A stretch of DNA of 64,000 nucleotides from Enoplolaimus lenunculus (GCA_030248215.1 JASANG010003482.1:124001-188000); one strand, 5' to 3'; positions 10,625 through 21,850 are shown, counted from the first letter of the stretch. The notes: generated by a model not told the origin, from the sequence alone. A program made the numbers and translations.

Positions 10625-11325
10625 AATTGCAAATTACATAATTTATTGAAACGTGGATATATCCATCATAATATAAAAATGAATAAGTAAACAAATCAAA
10701 ATCCAAAATAATTAAAAATTTATAACTTAATACACCTAATATACGGAGTACCCGCGGGCTATAAACCTACTGATTTCTAAATGCCCGCCCCTTTAAAAAC
10801 CTTTCCAGTAAATTAATGTTCGCTGATAGACTATCTCTAAACGTATTCACAGAGGAGGTGCATACAGTTTCTTCAGGAAGGCTGTTCCAAAAATTAACAA
10901 CCCTAAAAGTAAATGACTGTTATAGACCATAATTAAGTCTGATATAATTCTTCTTAGTTCTAATGACTGTAAATTACAGGCTACAAGACGATCAGAATAA
11001 GATTTATAACGTAGCCCATTGATTTTTTTGGTAAATCTACGTTGAATATTTTCAATATTATGAATGTCTTGAATATTCAAAGGAGACCAAATAACACTGG
11101 CATATTCCAAAATTGAGCTAACATGATAAATAAACAGAGAGATCTTAAATTTGATGGTCTATTTGAAAAAATACGCATAATTAATCCGATTTTTTGCGAA
11201 GCTTTAGCTATTATTTTGCTGCAGTGATCAAGGGAAGACAAGTCAGCAGATATCATAATTCCTAAATCGTTCACAGCTGAAACCTGTTTGATTGTGGTAT
11301 TTCCGAAAATATAAGAGATTGCATC
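10625..11325 (-). mobile_element. 5'-truncated LINE fragment (CR1/Jockey-like RT C-terminus)
   Basis: On the minus strand, frames spell the usual end of a non-LTR reverse transcriptase: VNDLGIMISADLSSLDHC (about 11280-11227), then MEYASVIWSPLNIQDIHNI and RRFTKKINGLRYKSYSDRL, then LELRRIISDLIMVYN. A frame change separates the two blocks near 11090. The element has lost its endonuclease and RT core. Its 3' end is near 10625 (aataaattatgtaatttgc), abutting the plus-strand SINE tail. Typical of a dead, 5'-truncated insertion. Confidence 0.85.
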
Positions 11326-11660
11326 GTCAGAAACCGGGACATCAGACCTTTTTACTAAGCAGCTGGAAAAGCGGGCTAGCGCGGGGATCGAACTCTCAGC
11401 CTATGGATCCTTAAGCGAGCACTCTACACCTGAGCCACGTAGCCCGCCTCTCCAACTGCGTTTTTCGTCGACTATATGTCGGCCGTACAACACAATGTGC
11501 ATTGCATTTATTGCATATGCACCAGGACAAGCATGTCTCACATGCTTACATGCCCTTATTTTCAACAAGGACGTCCCTTGACCGTCCATCCCATTTTCGA
11601 CTGGATACCGTGTTCATAGCGCGGCAGTTTACCATTGCGCAACCGATGGCATTTCATCCG
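11326..11660 (-). repeat. tRNA-like scaffold repeat, copy C
   Basis: One unit of a repeat seen also at 22.5-23.3, 26.6-27.4 and 62.2 kb. A tRNA-like body on the minus strand (11447-11371) has complementary 7-bp ends GCGGGCT/AGCCCGC and a B box gagttcgatcc. On its 5' side (minus) lies the scaffold with gtcgacatatagtcgac-like dyads; on its 3' side lies tccagctgcttagtaaaaag. The anticodon arm does not pair well, so this is not a normal tRNA gene. Confidence 0.75.
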
Positions 11661-12640
11661 GTCCAGCAGAGAAACTTCTACTGCATCTGGTTAAAGCTCT
11701 ACGAATCATATCATTTGTAAACCTCGTAAGAACGCCCCTAATATTCATCTGCAAGCATTCAAAACTAAAAACCTTCGTACCCAAGCCTAACTAACTTAAA
11801 ACAAATGCTCGCAATCTGCAAAGATGTATTTTTTACCGGTTTGCAAAAAATGCCAAACCGAAAACCTGGCAAATTCAGCTACACGCTGAACTATTTCAGC
11901 AGTTTAAAAAATCTTGCAAAATTTATTAAAAAGTTCCACCTACGAATACTAGCTAAACAATTAACTACTTTGTGTGCTTTCATAACACTGGGTAGACATG
12001 TGCATATTTTGCTTTCTTGCCTATTTTCAAAATTTTCAGCGTCATTGTTGAGCTTCAACATTCTTTCATCACACTAGTAATTTTACAATCTGTGTTTGTT
12101 GAATCTAGGAAAACAACTTAAATGCTAAAATGCATTTACCAAGTTTAAGGCCAGAGTTAAATGCTAGTGGCTAAACTAAGATTTCGATTGAGTTTGGTCG
12201 AGTAAATTAAGCCGGGTTGCAACTTGTTAACACAGGCTATATAAAAATTTCTAACATTTGCGTATCTATAAAAAGCAAAGTTAGCGATAATCATTATTGG
12301 AACGTTCGTTTAAAAAGGGGAAGATAATTTTTTGCAACCACAGTCTCGAGTTCCCCGACAACTTTTTATTACTAAATAAATTTATTAACGGGCTATAGCT
12401 GCGGATATAACTTAGCGAACAATCGTCATTACAGTCAGTGTGACAGTTGCCCATATTCTAAACTAAAATACGTATAGCACCTATCTTCAATAAGTAATAG
12501 ACTTTCTAAGATTATGATGTTATCTGTTACGAAAACGCTTTCAAATCCGAGAGTTTTTATTTAGTGCTAAATAGATGTAAGAACTAGTGCAGTCACCGTT
12601 GCCCTGGGCAGTAAAATATCAAACAGGTTTTAATTCAAAT
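11661..12640. other. Intergenic, nothing recognised
   Basis: AT-rich sequence between SEC31 and DESI1. Short open frames (for example 11805-12077) show no conserved motif and no splice context. No inverted ends were found. Confidence 0.5.
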
Positions 12641-12734
12641 TAATTCAAGACCCTTGCATAAATTAAAAATTTCGATTTGATTCAAGATGCGTTTGTTGGA
12701 ATTGGAACAACACGGTGTCACACAACCCCTGTTC

Positions 12735-12900
12735 GTAGTTTTTTCCAGCGCTGGATTAAAGGGGGGGCGGGCTCCGGGCCTCCCACCAACCGAAAACCGA
12801 CGATATGTTTCAATTGATAAACCAACAAAAGTTTTTTCACGGATCACGAAGTTATTCCATGGGGGAGCCCTCTAGGACCTGTTTGGGGCGGCCGACTATT
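12735..12900. repeat. GC-rich patch with a MITE-like end (cagcgctggattaa)
   Basis: The segment ccagcgctggattaaaggggg followed by a G/C-rich stretch resembles the start of common short inverted-repeat elements (compare ccttaatccggccctgg near 14677). A matching opposite end was not found, so the boundaries are loose. Confidence 0.35.
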
Positions 12901-12981
12901 CGTATTCCAACGCCGGTCGTACCACTACGGGATTTTTGGGGAGTACTGATTGCGTTCGTTGGCCTTCGGCAGGGTTATATA

Positions 12982-13431
12982 TAGGGATCGACCGGATCCG
13001 AGATCCGGGCCGGATCTCTGCAATTTTTAAGATCCGAATCCGGTAAAATAAACTACCGGATCTCCGGATCCCAAATTTGATATACAAACAAAAACATACC
13101 AAAATTGGTGTATGTATTTCAACGATGCGTACGTAATCTAATAAGCACTGTGTGAGCATTAATGCTTTGTTGGAATGTCAGGTTAATGGCATCCACGTGG
13201 AGACCAGTGCTGTTGCGGAAGAAGACCAAACATAAAAATTTTAAAGACTTCTTTTTTTAGTTGCTGTAAGTTTTGTTGACTAATTTTGCGAAACAATCAG
13301 TTTAACTTTTTGTATACGTTAGGTATTGAAAAATTATCCAGCTAGTAAGATTCGGATCCGGGCCGGATCTGAATTTTAAGATCCGGATTTGGATCCGGTA
13401 AATGCAAAATTTTGGATCCGGTCGTTCCCTA
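12982..13431. mobile_element. hAT-type MITE with ggatccgg subterminal repeats
   Basis: A 450-bp element with inverted ends TAGGGATCGACCGGATCC / GGATCCGGTCGTTCCCTA (one mismatch) and an exact 8-bp target duplication gttatata (12974-12981 and 13432-13439). Iterated ggatccgg / gatccgggcc motifs fill about 80 bp inside each end. The AT-rich centre is non-coding. The design parallels the 2956-3346 element, but the repeat motif differs. Confidence 0.9.
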
Positions 13432-13439
13432 GTTATATA

Positions 13440-14050
13440 TTGGGACTGGGCAGGTAAGCCTATATATACCACCTATCATTTGCGATCCCAAACTTATGGT
13501 GGTACGAGGGAAAGTTGCGTAGTCTGATTAGCTGTATTCGGGACAGGAACTTCGCTTTCCGACCTAGAGTGCCCTTGCATTGACAATCCTTATCCGTCAT
13601 CAGTAGACTGTTTTCGGCAGCAATTGGTCTTGCCGAATCACGACTGGCCTACACTGCCACAAGTGTCGGGACTAAGAGTACCGTTAGTTGTGCAATTGCC
13701 ACTTTTTCTACTGGCTGGCCGGTCATTGGCCTCCGGCCGGCCAATATACTAATTTACAAATTATCAAACATTTTTATAATGACCCGGAGACCAATAGTAA
13801 AAGTAAAAACACATGTTCCTACATTGTGCAACTTCGAAGAATATATTTACAGCAAAGGAAAGTGCCCCAAAGGCCATGTAAAGGAATATGTAAAAAAGAG
13901 TGCATTTGAATCGCATTGATGGCATTGAAATATATTTGGCGCGTCTATCGGTTTAAAACCGTGTTGTGTGCTGAAACTAATCTCGTGAAAGTGATAGTTT
14001 ATTGAGGACAGCATTTATGCACAGTTTTAGGGCACTTTTGCCACATTGTG
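13440..14050. other. Intergenic, one GC-rich hairpin
   Basis: No gene found. At 13711-13742 the sequence ggctggccgg...ccggccggcc can fold into a stem of about 10 bp. No transcript signal is visible. Confidence 0.4.
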
Positions 14051-14051
14051 C

Positions 14052-14302
14052 ATTGCAGTCAGTTAATTTTGTTGAATCACTCAGTCTGAGTTTGTCACAA
14101 CCAGCCTGAGTTATGGGACTATCAAAACTCATAATTCCGAGTTGATACAACTCATTCTGATTCAATTAATGAACTCCTCGGAATCAACTCATGTCAGAAT
14201 AAGAATCAGTTCAACTCAGAATGAGTTAAAGTTTATTGATATTAACTCAGACAACTAACTGTGTGAGTTGATTAATTAACTCATTGAAATTTACAGTGCA
14301 TT
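14052..14302. mobile_element. Foldback element with gagttaactcag-like repeats
   Basis: The ends gcagtcagttaattttg (14055) and ttaattaactcattgaaatttacagtgc (to 14302) are loosely inverted. Between them are many alternating actcag / ctgagt / gagttgat words on both strands, giving a multi-stem foldback. No target duplication was confirmed. Confidence 0.5.
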
Positions 14303-14579
14303 TTGCTACTTCCAATTTACGCTGACAATATAAATTTATTTTAACTTGTTTCTAGTTGAGGTCGAGCTTGTAAGAAATTTTTGGAATATTAGGGGTCGAA
14401 AACATTTAAAAAGAAAGAAAACGGGGCCCGCACCGTCCATTTTCCGACGGACTTCACACAATTTCTAGAGTTCGGTGGAATTGTAAAGGACTTCTCTAAG
14501 TGGAAATCAGGAAAAGTCCCTGGGCCGTCAATTTTCTTTCGGACTTTTGGTACAATTTGTTTCATTAAAATGCATCATT

Positions 14580-14692
14580 TTAAGCAGGGCCTGCTAGTCA
14601 TATGGGCCCCAGGCCTCCTAGTCATACGGGGCCCTAGACCTGCTGTTCATATGGCCCCCGGGTCTACCACCACCTTAATCCGGCCCTGGTTT
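14580..14692. repeat. Three tandem ~28-bp units and an element end
   Basis: Units of the type gcctgctagtcatatgggcccc repeat three times with changes (14586-14662), followed by accttaatccggccctgg (14674-14692), which reads as an inverted end of a short transposon family (ccagggccggattaaggt). This end sits directly against the truncated SINE at 14694. Confidence 0.55.
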
Positions 14693-14693
14693 T

Positions 14694-14802
14694 GTCCAAA
14701 GTTAGTGAACACGTCGAGAATCGAGCCTCGTTCCTCTTGTAGTTGAGTCAAGCATGCTACCGCTGCACTATGTGGTCGATTGCAACAACTTCATATTCCA
14801 GT
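14694..14802 (-). mobile_element. tRNA-derived SINE (family A), minus copy, 3' part cut off
   Basis: Read on the minus strand it matches the SINE at 10437: gaagttgttgcaat, A-box-like agtgcagcggtagc, B-box-like gaggctcgattctcg, then ctaactttggacaaaac. It stops where the element end at 14692 begins. Confidence 0.75.
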
Positions 14803-15620
14803 ATATGTGAACATGTATTGCAACCTATGGTTGACATTATATAGACTTACCGTGCTCATATACCGGTAGCGCTCAACAACAGCTTCAGATTGGCCAATAA
14901 ACAAACATCCAGGTGCAAAAAATTCAAGCGATGTGCAACTGCGTTTACACGTGCGAATTAAATTGAATATATAGTATGAATTCTGTCACGGCTTGTGTGT
15001 TTCAGGATCTATGAAGCTAGCGTATTCGCCCTTCACCAACGGCACGGCCGGTTTTTCAACATTTACTATGAAACGTTTGTACAAAGAAAGTACAGATATG
15101 GTTATACAGAAACGAAGTTGTACAGCGCAGTTATATAACACGGTTATTACAGGGGTCTCCGTTAAGTCCCGATCTAAGCCTAAGTCTTCGATACAGTCCG
15201 GCGACAATTTCTAACGTAATGCCAATGTAGGGGTTTTATAAAGTTCGTTTATGATATTTCTATGCCTTATAAAAACCTCAACATTATACACATGTAGATT
15301 GGTTCTTCCATATTTTTACTGCTGCTACATATGAAGGTAATACATATGTAGCAGTGATTTTTACCGATGTGCCGCATCAGGATGGGGTTATTACTTGTCT
15401 CTATGCATCCGCAGAACTTCAAAGCTGTTCTGTGACCGAATTTGCATATGCAATTTGCAAGTACAACTTTTTGCAGCGAAAACTCACACGTGTGAATACT
15501 GAATAGATCTTAAACTATTGACTACTAGGTATATATTAGATAACAAAGTTTCATTCAGAACGTTACATTTTCTGCAAAATACATTACGTATTTCGCAATA
15601 AAGAGTCTAAACTTCGCTCA
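14803..15620. other. Upstream region of DESI1 with two hairpins
   Basis: No coding was accepted. A perfect 12-bp inverted repeat ctgctacatatg / catatgtagcag lies at 15322-15333 and 15343-15354. A looser pair, ggggttttataa (15229) and ttataaaaacctc (15268-15280), contains a TATA-like tataaaa about 340 bp before the ATG. Either could be a remnant of an inverted-repeat element. Frames of 73 codons open on both strands at 14986-15214 have no conserved motif. Confidence 0.4.
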
Positions 15621-18600
15621 ATGACATTTGCTGTATCGCTTTTTGTGTATGACGTGACCCGAGGCATGGCACGGACAATGTCCATGCCATTATTAGGTAA
15701 GTTTTTGCATTGTTTGCTTGGTTCATCAGTTTTTGTACTTAGCCATACGTTTTCAGCTACGTGTCACTATTCCGTTTAGGTTGTTTCATTGACTTGATTA
15801 AGATAAACATAAATTTGTATTGTAGGGCTTGGCATCCACGAATTTAAATGTTTTGAAAATTCTTGACGCACACATATGGTTTAGTTTCAATATTTGCGTG
15901 ATTTTGTCATTCAGTTTCCTTTGCTCTTTTATATAAATAGGAACACAAATTGACGGTGTTTGGCATACTGGTGTCGTAGTGTATGATCAAGAGTATTTCT
16001 TTGGCGGTGACGGCGTGGCATCGTGCTCTCCGGTAAATACATACTTAATGTTTAGATACCTATATACATAGTATTTGGGCATTTCGGTAGCACGGCCGCA
16101 TTTTTATATCGATAGATATAGATTGCAATTGTATAGTTAAACAGAACACATACGTAAATATACAGAACACATATTTCGGTGGAACTAATCCGAATGCCCA
16201 GTTCGAAATCTACTCCATCACTCTGTCATATTTTTTGAACAGTTATTCATTATATTAACCTGTTTTATGCGACACAAAGAATGCGAAAAACTGTAATATA
16301 GCAATGGAGCCCTTGTATACAGTTAGAGTAGCATTATCATTGTCGCTGTTAAATATCGTACAACCAGTGTTAACGGTTATGGGAGTTTTCTTGCTAGATT
16401 TGATGCCACCTGCTGTTAACATTTTTCAGAACGGTACAATTCTTGGTCGCCCTGATCAGGTTGTTCCTATGGGAGATACCGAAATTCCTGAAGATTTATT
16501 TCATGAATATCTGGCCGATATTGGAACCACCAGGTTTAGGTATTATAAGGATGGGAGTCTCAATGTCAGTCGCAGTCTCAGCTTTTCAGAAGTCTCAGGT
16601 CTAGAAACTGAGACTACGGTAATGATGCCAGCCGGCAGGGATGTATGGTCTCGGTCTTGACAAGTCTCGGGATTCGACTGGTCTTGGTCTGAGTCTCGGT
16701 CTCATTTTTTCTGAGTTTCGGTGGTTTGCAGAACGAGACCAAAGAGGTGAAAAACCGATAAACTGCTATTAGTTGAGCTATATAGTTTGAGTGGTAGAAA
16801 GGACTTAGTGATATTTTGCTCGTATTTTGGACCAAATGTATATACCCGGCCCACAGAAAATTGTTAGGTATAATTGAAGCTGGTGATAGTTTCGCGAAAG
16901 TTTTCAATCGTTGCATTTATGCCAGCATTCCTAAGTAATAAATAAAGTAAACATAAATAAGCCATTTTGACAGAATCAAAATTATGGTCACGACGGTAAA
17001 CCCTAATGGCTGTAAATTTTTACTTTGATTTAAATTGGATTATCTGAGCACAACAATTCATGGCTTCGTATTACCAACGAATTTTTGATTTTTTACAGCT
17101 TGTTTGTTAAGTTACTTAATAGACTTTCCCTCCTTGGTCTTAAAACAGACCCTTGGTGTGGCCTTTCGTTTGGCGTTTATAAAACTGAAGGTTAAATTCG
17201 ATTGCCATTAGGTTTTAGTAATGTTTTTATTAATGTTGGCGCTGGCGGTCGCATATAATCCGCTTAAGTTAATTTTCCTTATGTGTAACGTCTATTTCTA
17301 AGTGAGAAATAAGGTAAAAACAGCTTGACGGCGATTTATTAGTTTAAAGGTATGAATTAAACAACATTTTAGAGTAATTATTGAAACCATTCAAACTTTT
17401 GGTAGAAAAACCCTATTATTTTCAGTAACGGGTAAAAATTGACCGAGATCGAGGTTTAAATTCTCGGTTTAGCTTTTTGACCGAGACCGCTCAACCCTGC
17501 CAGTCAGGAGTGCCAGTTGTTGCAAATTGTTTCGTTAAAATTTATGATTTGTTATACGGAAATTGTGGCTGTAGAGCAACTTGCCGAATAACCTTGTTTT
17601 TAAAAGCAAACTGTGATACGCTCAATTCTGTTTTGTATAAAAATTCTCAAGTATTGAAATGGACGAAGTGCTAAATTAGTCTGTGGGCCAACAGAATTGT
17701 ACTAAACTTAAGTAGTCTCAAAACTTTTACTACCTATCTGACTGTTCATAAGCATGAAATTCCAAATATTAAAGTTTATAGTGGAAAACCCAGCCAGTAT
17801 CACTAATATGATTTCTGCGACAGTGCAGTTTTTATTGCGCGATATAAGAATCAGAATTTGAACTTGTTTTGAATCGAAATTGCGGTTACTCCCTGATAAA
17901 CTTATGTTATAGTTTTTTCAGCGAAATAGATCCAACCTTCAAAATTCACATATAAAATTTTTTAGAAATGTTTCGGTATTGGTGCAAAAACTACTGACTC
18001 TCAAAAATCTCAATTCTCAGTGTCAACGAATTTGAGACTGTCTCAGTCTCAGTCTCAACTTCTTCAAAGAAAGCCCCACCCCTGGGTATATAATCGTTCT
18101 GTTATTTTAGCGTTTTTTGGATTACTTTGCTTTATCATTGTGCGTAAATAGTCTGTGCTATTGTTTCGGTTTAAATTCAAGCTTCGGAATATTCAGCACA
18201 CAGAGTTTAAGCCGGAGTGTTTGTCAACGTTTGAAATTTGTTTTTTCAGGGGCGATCAGTATCACTTGCTCGATCATAACTGTAACACTTTTTCAAACGA
18301 TGTTTGTCAATTTTTAACCGGCCGAACGATTCCATCGCATATTACAGGTTTACCAGCGCAAGTTATGCAAACGTATGTTTTTCACAAATTCTGACGTGGG
18401 CATTGTGCATTATAAGGATGCTATTGGATAACGGCGCTAAGTTGTAGATACGTACCGAACGTCAGCTAGATATATAAAAATTATACACTTTCTTCAACGA
18501 ATTCAGATTATTAGTTATATCTGTTCTGATTTTTGTGCACTTGAACGAAAATTTGTGATGGAGCACTGATTGACACACTTACATATTTCTGCTGCCATAA

Positions 18601-19517
18601 GTATTGTAAGTGTTGCATGTTCTAATGTACGTTCACAAACTTTTTTGGGTTACACTTATAACGCAGAAAACGAGATAGACTGGACGGCCGCCTTTATTTT
18701 ATAGTACCTAGGGAAAACTGGATACCATTAAAAGTAGCATGAGCCAAACAAATATTGCAACTGAACGCAATACTACAAACACATAGGATACTGAGATAAG
18801 GTCGTTAAAGTGCTTGAGATGTTAAAGAAATTGTTAGCTATGTCCCAATATTTGAATGCCGTTTAGTATTAGGCTTGAATTGATTGTCCGGCTCCGGTCG
18901 GATATTTAATTATACGGTTCTGGTTCTTGGTGAATGAAGGTCACATAAACTACGTAAGTATGTAATTCATTGAATAAGTTGGATATTAATGAAGATATAA
19001 TTGTATGAACTTTCTTTTGAAATATCTATTTAGTAGGCATTGTAAAACTGCTATTATGCTCTGCTTCGTCTTCTATATATCCGGGCGCGCCCTTTTGACA
19101 TAGTATTGTGTAGCATTCTTAGCACGACCAGCGAGCGACTGACGTAATGCTGAAGTAGCTTGTGCTATCTGCTACGACTTTATATTTCTTTCAAAACCAG
19201 TAGTAGGATGCTTGGATTTCAAACTCGTTTGTTGTGGTGCATAACAAAATTTACTTATATAAGTGTTGGAACCGTGTGTAGTATATAAAATCGTCATGGC
19301 AACGAGCTATAGGGTTTATTTTAGACCATTTGGTCAAATGATGCGTCCAATGATTGATCAAATGATGGCGCAGCTGAGTAGATGTGTTTCTGCTACAGGA
19401 TCACATAGGTATAGCTCTACTTCAACAACGAATACACGGAATTCTAGTCATCAAAGCCAGACAAATCACACCATGAACAGAGGTAGTTCTAGTCAGCAGG
19501 AGCCTGATCTTGACTAA
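15621..19517 (+). CDS. DESI1: DESI1, PPPDE-family deSUMOylating isopeptidase
   Basis: Cysteine protease of the PPPDE (DUF862) fold; family members remove SUMO from substrates, and depalmitoylase activity has also been reported. Five exons: 15621-15696, 15941-16032, 16430-16539, 18250-18372, 19325-19517. Splice sites are GT-AG, phases close, and the product is 197 aa (human DESI1 is 168 aa). The start [18 protein letters not shown] matches the family N-terminus. Catalytic His34 lies in [10 protein letters not shown] and catalytic Cys104 in [20 protein letters not shown], the same spacing as human His38/Cys108. The last exon begins [17 protein letters not shown], matching the human TPFGQ helix, then continues as a Ser/Thr/Asn/Gln-rich tail of about 45 residues with no recognised domain. 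Intron 3 carries nested hAT-like elements; introns 1, 2 and 4 show nothing recognisable. Clear one-to-one match; product name is firm. Confidence 0.95.
16547..18084. mobile_element. hAT-like element with gtctcagtctcag repeats in DESI1 intron 3
   Basis: The right end reads agtctcagtctcaacttc...ccccacccctg (about 18030-18084) and the left end gatgggagtctcaatgtcag (16551 on). Both subterminal regions iterate gtctcag. Flanking gtattata / gtatataa are roughly alike, as if an 8-bp duplication had decayed. The element begins only about 8 bp after the intron 3 donor (16540). A second element is nested at 16636-17499. Confidence 0.6.
16636..17499. mobile_element. Nested hAT-like element with ggtctcggtc ends
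   Basis: Inverted ends CAGGGATG...GGTCTCGGTC and its counterpart gaccgagaccgctcaaccctg, flanked by ccagccgg (16628-16635) and ccagtcag (17500-17507), six of eight bases alike. The 864-bp interior has no convincing transposase frame. It interrupts the element at 16547-18084. Confidence 0.7.
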
Positions 19518-19636
19518 TCGGTAATGATGATGAACATTATAAATATTGTCAGTGGAGGTACTGTTATCGACTACAAATTTCACGAAAGTCCCAAAAACTG
19601 TGTAATTTATGTGTGCTTTAGCAATTATTAGTCTGA

Positions 19637-19856
19637 CAATGAGTGATGCAGAAATTTGAAAATGTCAAGACTTCGATTTCATGGCGGTTGGATAAAATTT
19701 TAAACTCTGAAACAACGTAATGTGTATGTTCTGTTTGCGTTTGTCGCAATGGGTGATGCAGAAATTTGAAAATGTCAAGACTTCGATTTCATGGCGGTTG
19801 GTGAAAAAAATTGAATCATGAAACAACGTAGTGTGTATATGTTCTGTTCGCATTTG
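19637..19856. repeat. Two tandem copies of a 110-bp unit in the DESI1 3' region
   Basis: The unit caatgrgtgatgcagaaat...catggcggttgg...gttctgttygc occurs at 19637 and again at 19747. The first 55 bp of each are almost identical; the rest differs by a few changes and a small length difference. If transcribed it lies in the DESI1 3'UTR, before the AATAAA at 20011. Confidence 0.85.
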
Positions 19857-20010
19857 TCGCCAGTGCTTATATATACATATATATGTAGCAGTTGTTCGAT
19901 TCAAGATTGATAACATTCTTAAAGATCACCTTTTATGGATGTATGTGGCATCGCACTGCTATTGTAGAAAAGCGAACTCCGAAGACCCATCATTCTAATG
20001 GCCACATTGG

Positions 20011-20016
20011 AATAAA
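20011..20016 (+). terminator. Candidate polyadenylation signal of DESI1
   Basis: AATAAA, the first canonical hexamer with a T/G-rich tract downstream after the DESI1 stop at 19515-19517. Confidence 0.45.
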
Positions 20017-20951
20017 GTTAAGTTATTGTTGCATGTCAGACGGAACCCGTATAAACCTATGCATTTTTCCACGTTTATTGTTTAAACGTGCTTCATTAAA
20101 ACTTAATTCACAGTTTTAGGTTTATAGATTAATACAAAACTTTGGTTCTGTTGGGTTTCAGCGAAAATGTCTACACTTGCACGGTATAATTCGAAATAGT
20201 ATTTTTCTTAGTACACCGCAACAAGCAATGTTTAACTATAAATCGCGCTTTGTATAGCGTGGGTTGAAAATAAATAACAGTCCGTAACCGAATAACAAGG
20301 GTGGTACCCTCTGGAGAGGCCAAATAAATATCAGTCCCCCTCTTATTCGGGTCACTATTCGAACGGGTTACACCATGTTTGTTTGTATGCTAGTGCATTC
20401 TGTTGTGTTAAATAAATATTGTACTCTTCATTTTATTTAGCGGTTTGCTTCAGTTTTAAATCGTAAACATCGGCAGTCAAGCATTTATTCGCCGCATATC
20501 GGTTAAAGCTCACATGGTGTAAACATTCCTAAATTAACAAAGAAGGTGACTGCTGGAGCCCGAGATATATTTTGCTCCACGCGGAGGCTATTCAAACTTT
20601 GAAATGAAAGTCATGTTCCTGTGGAAGTCTAAAATAGAGTAAGCTTTTGTGCTTATGGCTAAGTTTTGTATGGCTTAGGCGAGGAATAAACTCATCGTTT
20701 AAGGCTTTATAAGGCTATAGACAATTTTAACTTCCCAAGTGCGGGAGCTTTCGCAAAAGTTCTATACCAGATCCTAAGGTAAACTTTCAGCTGGGATGGT
20801 GTTTTCTTCCGATTTGTAACCGTAATTTCCTTGAAAATTTGCACTTAAACTTGCTAACTACAGATGACGTTTGATCGATATTTTTAGCTTTCCAATCAAC
20901 ATTCGAGGCTAAATGAAATACAAGACAGGGTGTAAACGAATAGTAAAAAAC

Positions 20952-21341
20952 CAGTGGCGAAACCAGGATCTCAAAATGGTAGAGGGGCAAAATTTCACAG
21001 GTGATAAACTTATTTTTGACCCATACTGTAGTGACCCAAATACGATGGGGGTCCTATTTTCAATCCCAATTAATAGGAGTCCGTATCCCTAATAAGAGTC
21101 CGTGATCGGGTAGAGTCCTTAAACCCTTGTTAGAGTCCATAAATATCTATTCCCTAATTATAGCGCATAAATGACTCCAGGTCCAAATAAAGGTGAGTTC
21201 GAAACTTTAAAACGTGCTTATACTATTGTGCATAAACCAGAGAAATATACAGCGTAGAACTGCAATTGACACTGTATAATTTTTGTCGAGATGCTATTGG
21301 GGGGGGCACGGCTGGGTGGCCCCACATGGATCCACCATTGT
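20952..21341. mobile_element. Inverted-repeat element (cagtggcgaaaccagg...tggatccaccattg) with a nested element
   Basis: Ends cagtggcgaaaccagg (20952) and catggatccaccattg (to 21341) are inverted versions of one another with several changes. A left piece of the GTACTGTAGTG family sits inside it from 21024. No coding. Confidence 0.55.
21024..21232 (+). mobile_element. Partial GTACTGTAGTG-family MITE
   Basis: Begins tactgtagtgaccc and continues with the family's repeated word agagtccg(t) (five times) and the internal segment atgactccaggtccaaata, matching the copies at 42361-42734 and 49811-50125. The right inverted end is absent. Confidence 0.7.
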
Positions 21342-21850
21342 AAAAAAACTGATATTGATCGAAATCACGGAAACAATTGAAGTGCTGGGTTTCAAAATTT
21401 TGAAGAAACAATGGTAATTACAACGATATTTTCAAAGAATGGGTCGTAAAACGTTAGCTTTCCAGGACAAAAAAATTTCTGCCGCAAGTTGCAAAAATGT
21501 ACATAACTACATACCAATATTACCATTGTCGCCAAACGCAGGTTGCCAAGCATGAACGATACTTATTGTTCGTTTAGTATTACTTTATGAGCAATATGTG
21601 TTTTTAGTTATATGTCACACATGTGTGTAAAAACTGTAATTTTTTGTGCAACACACCTATACCCAAGTCCCACTATGGGAACCACCGTCGAAATGTGTTC
21701 ACAAAATATCGACCCATAAAGTTAAGTGTTTTTCTTGAGTTGAATCCGAAATCAACTTAAGTCAGATCTATTTAAGTCATCTCTCTGCAACCCAGCCAAG
21801 GTCACTCTCTGACAAATAATTTTATACTGAGTAATGCTATAGCTAGGATG

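Larger units (their letters stand above)
19518..20950. other. 3' flank of DESI1
   Basis: Contains a tandem duplication (19637-19856) and the first strong polyadenylation signal, AATAAA at 20011-20016, giving a 3'UTR of about 500 nt if used. The right end of a GTACTGTAGTG-type element lies at about 20278-20352. The rest is unremarkable AT-rich sequence. Confidence 0.5.

Noticed and set aside
13490-13690. A spliceosomal or 5S RNA gene in the GC-richer stretch
   Set aside because: None of the invariant snRNA or 5S motifs (Sm site with flanking stems, A-IE-C boxes) could be found.
14986-15214. 73-codon frames on both strands as a small gene between SEC31 and DESI1
   Set aside because: No motif, no conserved family and equal openness on both strands suggest chance; left as unproven.
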